A DNA stretch of 64,000 nt from Todiramphus chloris collaris. Taxonomy: Eukaryota > Chordata > Aves > Coraciiformes > Alcedinidae. The number at the start of each line of letters is the position of its first letter. Position 1 is the first letter of the stretch. A model generated the notes under the pieces. The model was not told the origin of the DNA. It did no database searches and worked only from the letters and a program-made list of their open reading frames with translations. Location: positions 57,247,341 through 57,311,340 of the forward strand of contig JANVCC010000018.1 of assembly GCA_025345505.1 (NCBI GenBank), written 5' to 3'. Made by a program: the position numbers and the translations under genes. This document shows, piece by piece, positions 38,901-50,900 of this stretch.

Positions 38901-41900
38901 ATCAGGGATTTTTAAAAATTTATAATTTAAGTTATATTTTAATCAAAGTATGGAACGTCAAACTTTAGAGGTTTTCTGCAAAAATGAGGAAATTTCTGCT
39001 ACATTGAAATACATATATATGTATGTGTATATACTTTGTAATACCTAAATTAGCACCTTAATACAAATGTCAGCTAACTACTGTTTGTCTAAATCATTAT
39101 TCAAAACAAACAAATGAATAAAAGCCCACAAAAAGCCATCATCCTTCCCTTTTTGCCAAACACATATTATGACTGCTTCACAGGTACATTTGCAGATGAC
39201 TACAGTACAGCATATTATCCAGCTTCTCACAGATATATGGGAAGGGGAAAAATAAAGCTAGTGGCCAAAATCATCATCAAAAAAAAAAAAAGGGAACAGC
39301 AAATTCTCTTTAACAGACAGGTTCACCTGAGTTATCTAGCAATATCTAATAATACTCAGAGCTATGTTAAAAGGCTAAATTATATTTTCAAAACAGGTAC
39401 AAAAAATATTCACACAAAAGGAAAATTTTTAAAGGAACAGATGAGATAAATTAAATGAGGCATGCATAGTTATCGACTGATAAAAATAGAAGAGGAAAGT
39501 AATTAATAACAATATCTATATTAAATATTTACAATAGGATGCCATTATTCACATATAGTGGTACTTACATCCCTGTACAGCCAAATCTACAGCCCAAACC
39601 AAAGTCAGATGTGAAAGAAAGCACAACAATGTCAGTGAGTACTAGGACGTAGAACAAGGAAAGTGTACATTTTGTTCTTAATAAAAGAAAGCTTTCAATA
39701 AATTTGTAGGCATAACATGCAATAGTTTCACATAGAGAAGCTGGTAAATCGAGAGGGAGAAACTGCAATCCACTCACATCTATGTAGTTGGCATTAATGT
39801 AATCTGAAGATGGATCATCTTCAACAGGTTGCAAAATCACTCTGGAGTGGTCATCTGTAAAAACCAAGTGGTTATGGTGCCTTTTTGAAGTGTGATTTTC
39901 AAGCAAGACATTATGGTAAATCATCTAGAAAACCAAAATCAGCTGGCAATAACTGCCTCACAATTTACAAGCCTTAAATAATAAGCATTTACACATAATT
40001 ACAAAGAACCATTTTGTCTGAGGTTTCCAATTGCTTCAAAAACATTCACTAAACTTCGTTAAGTGTAGCTGAAAAGTAGCACACTGTTACACATGGTTAA
40101 AAAGACACAAAGAAAACAGGTTACTTGCTCAAAGGCCCTTTGAATACCAGCTCCACTGATGGTAATCTAGAAAATGAAAATTCCTGATTACTGTTTCCTG
40201 CTTCTGACCCCAGCCTGCTTCAGTTCATATTGAGACATTTAATAAAACAAGGAAGTCACAACATACAGATTAACAATATACTTGGGATTCAATGAAGTGG
40301 TAACTCTACCCGTTCAGGGACTTCTCCGGTGGCTTCATTCCTGCGTGTTCAATTGCATTTGTAAAACGGTAACAAATTGTGAATTAACAGAATTAACGTC
40401 CAAACGAGCGCTAGATTCTCGCTGTTATACGCTTATCACAGCTTGCACAGCAAAGATGCAACTGCAGGATTCAGCCTGAGTTACAAAAGGAAGAAAAATG
40501 AACTGTGAAGAACAAAAGAAACATGCTGGAAAAGGCACTGTCCTCTTTCTCCGCTTGGGGTATTAAGCAGCTATGCCACTGGAGGCTTGTAAAGAGAGAA
40601 CATGGCACGAGTAACACACGACTACAGCTACCACTCAAACCAAGCACACCGATACTCACATGCTATAATGTTTCCATAGCGGTTCTTTGTTCTGTTTTGA
40701 TCCTTCTTAGCGACATCCCAAGAAGCTGACTGCCCCTCAAAGAAACTCTATAAATAAAAATGTTTCGAAAGAAAACATTCTGACCATTAATTTATCTCCA
40801 AAAATAACAGTTTAAAAGAACTGCCCTACCATAAAGTAAGCTCAGCTTTTCATGTCCGCTCTGGTCACCCAGGCGGTACCATGGTACAGAAATACATCTA
40901 GAGAAGAAGGGAGGCTCTCTCCCTCTGACTGTTACAGGTCAATGGGCAAGTCACTGAAGGACTCCAGAGGGATTTCAAATCCTGGAAACGCTTGAAGGCT
41001 AAACATGCTCAGACATTCTTGCTATGGAGGAACAACAGTAAGCTGAGAAAGCACAGAGAGACCAACTGCCCTTCTTACAAGACACCGTAATATATAGCCT
41101 GTTTGCTACACCATTACATTGTTTTCCTCATACTGCTTAGTAAAACAGAACTTCTTCCTACAATAGCCATCAGGAAGCCTCCTCTGACAATGTTCATTGT
41201 TCATGTTTTTCCTCATAAGCCCTCCCTTTAGCCACTAGCAAAAGCATTTTACATTTTTGAACTCCTCTTAAGAGTTTCATATCTCAGTAGTGATAGAAGC
41301 AGCTTTTATTCCTCCTTGGTTTTTTCTTCATTGCCCGTAGATATTTTACAGCTGTTGCAGGCCTATGCTATTCTTTCCTTCCAGATGTTCTCTTATCCTG
41401 ATCTGGGTAATTTACATCCAGAAAGTACACAGTAGCCATGGAAACAAAACTTTAATGGACACTCAGAAGCCCAAACCAGGGAAAAGATGTTGTGCATGGT
41501 AATAGAAGCAGCAGAAAGTAGGAAAATACCTGATGTGGCATCAGGCAACGCCCTCCCCCCCCAAGCAGTGCTTGACACTTGAGCTTAGACATGAAGTTAG
41601 GCAGAGCATAATGAAGTGTATTTAAGTAAAAGAGAGGAAAAGAGAATAAAATTCTTTTAAAAACCACACATTTATTTATTTCAGTTCTTATGTTACAGGA
41701 GAGACAGCTGCAGAAAGGAGAGAAGGTTGAAAACTGAGTCAGAAGAGATTACTTACTCAGAGAAAACTCATTTTAAACCTAGCAGTATTGCGAGCAAGCT
41801 TGGCAGTACCATTCCCATCTTTACTGTGTGTCCTGCCTGATATTCTAATCCCAAAGAATCACAGCAGATTCAGAGATCAGAAGCGAAATGAATCTGTACT

Positions 41901-44900
41901 CATTTTCTACCTTCAGTGCTGGAAATTTTTTTGCTGCCATTTTAACATTAAAGTTGTAAGTAGACATGCTCAGGCAGGTCTAATTAGGACTTCAAGACGT
42001 TACTACCCTCAGCATGTCTTTACTGTTTCTCAGCTGGAGTTTAGTCCCAGTATTGCCCTACTGAGATGCTATAATAAATCATGAGAGTGCTTCCACAGTC
42101 AGTGCTTCTTGCAAAACCAGCCAGGTTAAATCTTTACTTTAACCTAATCCAGGAGATTTGCACTGAAGATGGCTCAGAAAGCTCACATAACTAATTACAG
42201 CATTTCAACTGAAAAGTAGCGACAAAAGCATGGTAACTTCTTACAGTATGTCGAAAAGATTCAGCAAGGCTTGTCTTCTTATACCTTAAGGAGCACACAG
42301 TTTTGTTTTTTTTTTTTCCAGGCACTTGTAAAGGCTAAAACCATTCACTACTTCACTTTTGGGTTACATATACAGGAATCTTATGTCTACTTATCTTTAT
42401 CTGTTTTTCAGTTAAACCCATTTATTTGCAGCCTTTTGCAATGCAATACAAACAAAAGGCTGCCCCTTTCAAAGGGATTTTCCCTAGCAAAAACCCACCA
42501 CTGAAGATCTCACCTCATACTCCTCTTTAAATCCATAGCTGTCAGAAGTCTTCATTAGGTTAATATGCTGCAGGAGATCAGCCACCCTGATGGCAGGGTG
42601 CAGCTGCCCAGTCTGGTATGGGGATTCTGTGCCTTCGCAGAGGTAACGGGGGACATCCAGGAGCCGGCTGGACTCTGCTGTCGCACTGTGATTTTCATCT
42701 GTATCATAAGAAATGAATGCATTAGGTACCCACGGAGCAAGAACACCTGCTGCTATAGATATCAACATCTATTTTCAAACTCTTCATTCAAAAACATGTA
42801 TAATTGCTAAGAACGCAAAGCACTTACTCTCCAGCACATAAACACTGTGAAGTACATAAAGAAATTTAACTACAAACACATACAAAATTCTGCAATCCTT
42901 CATCCCACAATAAAGATGTCTGAAGGGCACTTTATTTGAAGCTACAAGACTTTATGACATTAATAGACTTGAGAACTTCAGCCCCTATTACCCAAAGTAA
43001 CTTTTTTAATGGCTAACATGTATCAACAGCAATACTACACCTTAAACAATAAATTAGAGTAGCTCTGTAGTGGTATCAGCACATCATTTGTGTAAAGCCA
43101 ACAAACAGTAAACCAAGAACCCAGTGAAAAAGAGAAGCAATTATGCTACTCCTCCAGAACACCACTTCCATTTGGGAAGACAGATCAGCACTTCAGAGTG
43201 GTCTTTTTAACTGAGGTCTTTCAGTAGAGAAATGAAACTGTGGAGTGTGCTCATTTCAGCCTCAGTTTTTGCTCTGTAAGTCTGTATGCTACACCAATCC
43301 TCTTATCAAAATCAAATGTCAAAGCTGCAAGAAGTGATTACATTTTGTCAATCCGTTCTGTGAAATGTTTTTGTGGGTTTTTTGGTTGTTTTCTGTTTGT
43401 TTGCTTTTGTTTTGTTTGTTTGTTTTTAAATTAGCAATCAGCAGAGTTCAAGTGAATTTACAGAGGAAGAAAAATTCTAATTGAAACCTTTTTGGAAAGT
43501 AGCTATCAAAATGAGAAGTGGGTAGCTGACCCCTCCTACACTTCTTTGAAATCCGTTTACCACTCTCCTTACAAAGCATGCAAATTAGGGAGTAAAACAC
43601 TCTAGTTGAAAATGAACACTCCAAGGCTTGGATTTTCTACAATTCCACCAAAATGCATACGCTGTTAATGCCTTCTGAAATGAGATCTCCTATTAAAAAA
43701 CCCGATCCTTTGAACTGTTACACAAGTTGCCTCACTAAACACCCTAACAATGTGACATGCAGTAGTCACTTTTTATTACAGCGTACCCATACAAAATCAT
43801 ACACATTTCAAACCACCTCAGGATTTGCAGTTCTCCCCACTCCTTGCAGTATACTTACCAGTAATAGGCACTTTAACCCGTTGAAGCAGCAAAAAATGAG
43901 TGAACAGAACATAAGAAATTTATTTCAGGACTATATTATAAAATGACTTAAAGAAAATTACATTAAAAGTTGTTAAAGCTTCACAATAGGCAACAATGAA
44001 AGCTATTTTAAAAACATAAGGGCCCCATTATTATGCTATCACTGCAATGATAGGGACTTGAGAAAAACAAAATTGCCATACTAACTTAGTGCTAATGTAC
44101 ACAGAATGAAGAGAAGCATTAATAACCTATACATGATGGAAAAGAAACCTAGTACAGCTATGAAATAAGAGCTTCGTATAAAATAACATGTCCAATAATT
44201 TAGAGCCTGTAAAATTTTACTCATCTCTAAATAAAACAGAGGAAAACTGTTTTGTGATGCTGGGGCAAGCAAGAACTATATGTAGACAGAGTAGGCCAAA
44301 TGATCTAGTTCCAAAGGAACAAGCATACAGATATCCAATTACTTCTACATAGTGTGCCCACAAACTTGTCTATTTCTTTCTGATATTTTAGTCCATCCAA
44401 TGAAAAATATTACCTCTTCCAACTAGCATTGCTTTGCTTATACTAGAAGACTATCATGCCCCAAACACCATCACCAGTAGATGAAAATGAGACAGGAACT
44501 ATTAAACTGTTCTTGTATTACTTCCTTGCCCTTGCTGTTCACAGCTGCCCATAGCTGTGTCTGCCATAATGTAGTGGCAGCACACTGACCTTTGGAATAT
44601 GCTTATAGCCTAAATGAGCTATTAGGAATAGCTTGTCAAGACCAGATAGTCTCTAGATAGCTTGTAAGTGCCTGAAATAAAGGTAAAATAGATAAAAATA
44701 TCTTAGAATAAAATACTTTTCTGCAAGTTCATTGATCTAATATCATTAAGCATACAGAATTACTGAGTCTAACACTTTTCTCTTCCAGGCAACAGTGCTA
44801 TTTCACCACCCCTCATAAACTTCTTAAACCAGCTAGTTGGGTAACCTTAGGCCCAAATTGGAAGGTTCCTGCTCTGATGGTTATAAACTTCCAAAGACAC

Positions 44901-47900
44901 TACTGTAGTTAGATGAATGGCATTTGCAACGTTATCAAAAGGAAATGGGCAGAATATGACTTGATAAATCTCCCACACGGTGAGTATACCCAGCTTGACG
45001 AAGACCAAAGACTACTCACAAATAGCGATTTGCTGTCAGTCTCGGAGGGTGCTTTACATGAAGATCTGCAAAGACTCCTCCTGGGTATATTTTCTATCAG
45101 TATTTTGACCCACAATTTGCATAATGGGACAGAAAATACCCTGACAGTAGGGGCAGAGGGCAGTAAGTGGTAAGGTACTACAAACACTTCACAAGTAGAA
45201 GATCAGATTTCAAAGTGATGTTGTTTATTCGGGAGATAATGCAAAAAAGTGACAAGGTGAATTAAAGAGTGAACACAACATACTGTGTGAAGAAAAGGGA
45301 AGTCAAATATGTAACTACAAAACAGAGTCATGGACTGAGTAATGACGACTAGGATTTTAGCAGGTAGCTCAATGAGAGTCAACAACATGAATACAATAAA
45401 AAGGACAATATACTGTTGTTCCTGCTACCTCTCACTACAAAAGTATGACATGGGGTTACCTATTCCACTCAGCTCAGCACTGATAAATTTAAGAACTGTA
45501 CCTAATTTGGGGCACCATAATTTAAATATTTGATCTTTGAGTTGGAAAGTCTTCAGAGGAAAAGAGTGATAAGTTTAGAAAATGACAGCAACAAGACAAA
45601 TGAAAGAACTGAGTTTAATTCAACAAGCAGAGAGACAGTTGAGGACATGTGAGCTTTTCAATAGGTAAAAGACCTTTTTTAAGGACAATAGTACATCAGT
45701 TCTGTGTATTTTCTATGAGTCTCTCTCAGACGGAACTGGCTCAATCCACCAATGAAGATCAGACTAGATTAGTCTAGTTAGGAAAAACTAGGAGTGAGCA
45801 GTAATAATACTTAATAGTAACGCCCAGTTAATAGTAACAGAGAAAACTGAGTGTTGGGTCCCAAATAGTACTTTATATGAATCTGAATTTTATTTTTACT
45901 TAGGAGGAGCAAGGCAATGGAACACATCATTGCAAGAGTAGAATTCTCTTCAGTAAAAATTTTAAAAACACAATTAGACAATCAATTGCCAGAAAGAGTC
46001 TATATTATATGTATAATGTCCCATCTCAAAACAGAGGAGGGATTATATTGCTTCCAGGTCCCTTTAAGCTTTACTTCTAGGAATCTAATTTTCGATGTCT
46101 ATTTATATTCATGTCCACTTTCTGATACTTGTCTTTATTATCCTAAAGTAACCTCAGCAACTGACTAAAGCTCAATATTGCACATTGTGTTTATCAAACA
46201 AATTTGAGCACAAATAATACTTGGGTTTTTTTTAAATTAAAAAATCCTCTAAAACATGCATTCAATGTTAGATGCAACATAGAAATAAGCAGCCTGGCCA
46301 CTCCCAACATCTTTTTTTTTAAAAGAAAGAACAAACTTGATAGAATTATAGTTACAGTCAATTGAAATATGTAATTAATATATGCATACAGGAATATTTG
46401 TACAGAACCTACAAACCTACAAAGTTGTTTCTTCTTGGACACTACAGAAGTTTTTCCTTTTTCTGTTTTTCATTTTGTTCTTGTTACTTAGTTAGAAAAT
46501 AGAATTTTGGGTGCCAAATATTGCTAATATGTATCTGCATTTTATTTTTATGTATCTCTTAGTAGAGTTCTAGTTTTACATGTCAGTTCATCAGAACTCA
46601 CTTTGAGTACTCTGAGGAGAAAAGTTTTAGTATTTTTCATTTACCTGTTTTCTCATTTATTCTTCAGTTATCACTGACTAGGAATAACTTCTTCATGAGA
46701 ACATGAAATATTTTTATGCTAAAAGCGATCTCAGTTTAATTCTGGATTGATAAACTGAGTGTAGAATTATTTTCTGACAACAGCAGAGCTATCTTTTACA
46801 TAAAACAAGCTGTTTCAACATTCAACCATGCAAGGAGATGAAACTCATGCAGGAATGGATAATGAAGGACTAGGGTCCTCACCTAACACAGCTGTCGGCA
46901 CAAGTGGATCATTGGGCACTGTAGGAAAACAAAGCTCATGAAGAAATACATTACCCTCAATTTGTGTATTTTTAAGAATAAAAACAATATACTTCAGAGA
47001 ATAACCAAGTGATAACTAAACCCTATTAATTTCGTTACAACAGAAAAAACAGAATGAATAAATACACAGTTCCAGAAAGCATCCTGAATAAAAGAGGAAT
47101 GAAAGGCAGTGATTTTGGACTTCAGAAATGTAATGATAAAGGCAAAGAGATTCTTACTGAAATGAAATAAAGAAGACATTACATGCAATTTAGTTTTTGA
47201 AAGGGTTCCTCCTTCACTATTGTTCCTTTGCTTCACAATAAAGGTTCACTTTCATACAATCAACTCCTTTCCTTTTAAACACATCCTCTCATGTAATACT
47301 TGAATAGCTCTTCTCAAAATAAAATGGTATTTCTTTAAAGTATTCCAGGTAATTAAAAACGATTATACATATATTTACCGTTAATAGCTTTCTTTATGTG
47401 CAATGCCAAAGATATTGCTCTCAATGAGTACAGGAAAATCACAGATACACATGATGTCTGAATAAAATTCATAGAATTTTATCATTTATTATCACACGTA
47501 GAACCGCACGGAAACAAATGCTTTGCTTTGGACAGAAATGGCAGAATCTGAAAATTGGTTTTGTTCCAGTCTGGAACAAAAATTTAAAATACCAACAGCT
47601 CTGTGACAAAATTTTGCTCCAGTTCTCAAGCATTCTGCCTAAAAGTTTGTTGCATAGCAGGAAACCCCTGAAGCTTGGAAAGTTCTTTGCCTCAGCACAG
47701 ACAATGATCAGGAGAATCAAATCCTCCAACACCCAAAAAAATCACATACCTAGGATGCTAGAAAACAGTGATGCTGAGCTATTTACCAACCAAGCAGTAC
47801 AGCTGTGGTGGCTGGGGCTCATGGGCTCTCAGCATCACGTCAGTCCATCTGAAAGCCTACCCAAGTGCCTGTACACCTCAGCTCACTAATAGCTGTGTAG

Positions 47901-50900
47901 GTTCCTGATGGATACTTTGTCTGGGATCCACCATAGCTTAGTTCGAATCAAACCGTCTTTGCAAACCTGCCTCCACAAATTTCATTGCCAATAAGACACC
48001 AAACTTTGGAGAATTTTCAAACAATTCCAGACAAAATGGTGTAGGAAAACTACAGGCTGATACTAAATTCCTATTTATAATTGGTATGAGACATTTAAAA
48101 TGTTAGTACTCTGCAGTTTGGTAAGCTTCAATAAATTGAGAGGTAAACCCGCCTCCAAGATCCATTTCCCTTACAACAATCAGGAAAGAAATTAAGGGCC
48201 TTAAGAGATGTATTTTGCTCAAGCATGGTAAGTAGTATGGGAGGCAAGAGAAGGGAGATGGAGAGCCATTCCCAAAAGATGGCAATTCAGAAGCAGCTCA
48301 GGCTGATCAGATCTATTTAAAGCCAAAGCCACAAGTTCGTGTAGGCATGAGAAGGTGAGGTTCCTGCCAGCACCATGGCAGAATTGTGTCCCTTTGGTAA
48401 GTTACACACTAGTTTTGAGGTACACAGAGACTGCCAATGGAGTATCTTGCTTTTGTGCAAGGCATAGTGCAGATGCTGGGAGGCAGGGGTGCTGGACAGT
48501 GGTAGCTATAACCCAGACACTTAACAGTCAGAAACCCAAACTGCCAAACTTTGTCAAAATCAGACAGTTGGCAAGTCTGCACAAAAGGAACACAAATATA
48601 GAGCAAATTTGCAGATATATTAACAAGCTTGTTCCTGAACTTCACAAACAGCAATGAAAACTGTCAGTTTCCTTCTGTTATAACATCCTTACTGCCAAAA
48701 GAAATAAATTAATTTGGACCTCATATTACTCATTACAGATATGGCGTTGCACAGTAATATTTAACATGTTGGTATTAAATAGTCTCATGAGGGAAAACTG
48801 AATTTCAGATTTTAATGGAGATAACTGTACAAGTGTAATATTTTCCCTAGAACAAATATCAATGCATACTGAAAGTACATGTAAATATTTAAACAGCCAC
48901 ATACCAATAAGGACAACATACAAACATCCCTACTCAACCTTTGGGTTTACCAGTGTTATTAGAAAACCTTTATTCCTTGTTTCTATATTCACCTACACTC
49001 TAGAGTATCTATTGCTGTTGTACTTACATCTGGGACTGAAGTTATGAGAGTCCATAAACGTGATTGAAAGGGGATCTTCTGCATGCAGGGTGCTCTGGTC
49101 AGCGTAACTCCTATCCATTGCATTCACCATGTGTGTCATCTCCTGGCGGGTGGTCCCCATGGCATCCTTGCGTTTCTTCGCAAGTTTGCTGCCCAGCCAA
49201 AAAAAAAAACCCAAACCATCTTAATATTTGATGAATATTGATGTCTACAGGAATCATTATCTGTAATACTGAGAGACTGAAAAGTTTGGCTCATTTTCCC
49301 ATGTACAACTTTTCCAGCATGAAATTGATAAAACTGTGCACGCTGCTATAAGTCGCGATTGTGTGTTTTGTGTACAGACACAAATGCTGCAATGGAAGTG
49401 CTAGCTTCTGTACCCTGGTAATATTTCCTTTTCCTGTGGAGTAATTACACTAATATAAACAAATTAGAGAATATAATTACATTTTAACTGAAATGATAAA
49501 TAAGAAGCATCTGTGCATGCAGTTTTATCAACCATCTCCATTTAAAACTGTGTTTTGATTTTATAAATGGATAATTAATTCCCCTTGCTTGCCTTGTTAG
49601 GAAGAAATCATTTAACCTTCTAAATTACTTTGTTAGTCAAAAACCCTATGAAATAACAAAAGAAACATAATTATTCAATATTGATTCATATTACCTTCTA
49701 TGTTAAAAGTTGTTCTTCTCATTCAGTACGTAAGATATGACATGGCCCCAGACTTTTTTCCTGATACTGAATTTTGGTTCTTTAAAAAACAAACAAAACC
49801 CCCCTCACCACTCTCCCCTTTCATGCAGTTTGGGAACATCTTAAATGTTGACATTAACAGTCTAACACTCCAAATGTATCACAGTTACCTAAGCCATACA
49901 ACTAAACCCCCCAAATGAACAGCTAATGCCCTTAAAGAGCACACTTCAGAAATATCTCTCAATTCTTTCCATTTGATAAACAACTGGAAGTGATATTCAC
50001 TGTCTCCAGGACTCCGATGGAAGCAGATAATGTATTTTAATTATCACATAAAGCCTACTACTCTTAAAGCATATATCTCAAGTAGTAGGAAGCATGCAGA
50101 GCAGTATGAAGTGCACCTGCATTCTGCAGGAACCTGTAACATACATCAGACTGTTCAGAAATCTCCCTGTTTTCACCTGAAGCTGTGACTGCAATATGAA
50201 AGGTAGACAACCTGCTTATTTGGATAAATCTACCATCACGCAGGAGAGACACAAGCATAACTGAAAATACTGTGTTCTTGAAAATGTACGCTCAAAACAA
50301 AGCTTAGCTTCACAAGGCTTTTTTCTGCATAAAATACCACCAAATATCCTGTTAACCGTTTAGACAGTGTTTACCTTCCATTTCTCTGACTAAAAGGACT
50401 GCTTGCTCCTCCTCTATTCTCCAATAACTTTTAATATTCTGTGCTGCACTCTTAACAGTAGACAAAAAGAACATAAACAAGTAACTGGGTGGATAAGTTA
50501 CACTAAGTCTTGGGAACATCGACCTAGGGCAGAAAGCACTTCATACTTTTACATATTTACGAAAATGTTAGAGGATTGTTTCTTAAGTTATAGTCTTGGT
50601 TAACAATAAGGGGCTACAAAGTAGGATATAGATGAAGAAAGCACTCCTGAGAATAGCAAAGATGCTTTCATCATCATGCATAGATGCATCAGACACACGT
50701 TATTTTGTCCCTCCCCTCCTTTTCCCCAGTTACAGACAGACTAGTTGGAGTATTCCTACTCTATAAGCCCATTGCTACAAAAATCCCAAAGGTGGTCTTC
50801 AAACCTATAATTTTTTTTCATAAAACCCTTGTGGAATACATGAGGGTTTTGCGTGCATCTGTTGTTCAGTGAAAAATAAAAAAAAAACAGTGACAGTCCC

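Larger units (their letters stand above)
42699..49027 (-). other. PTPRK: PTPRK intron holding the 12-nt and 36-nt cassette exons
   Basis: A 6.3 kb intron. It carries the 12-nt (43,859-43,870) and 36-nt (46,883-46,918) mini-exons. TGCATG motifs on the minus strand lie just downstream of each. No CR1 copy was seen. Confidence 0.9.

Noticed and set aside
47930..47965. tRNA-like B-box (gttcgaatcaaac)
   Set aside because: No matching A-box, acceptor stem or cloverleaf could be built around it.
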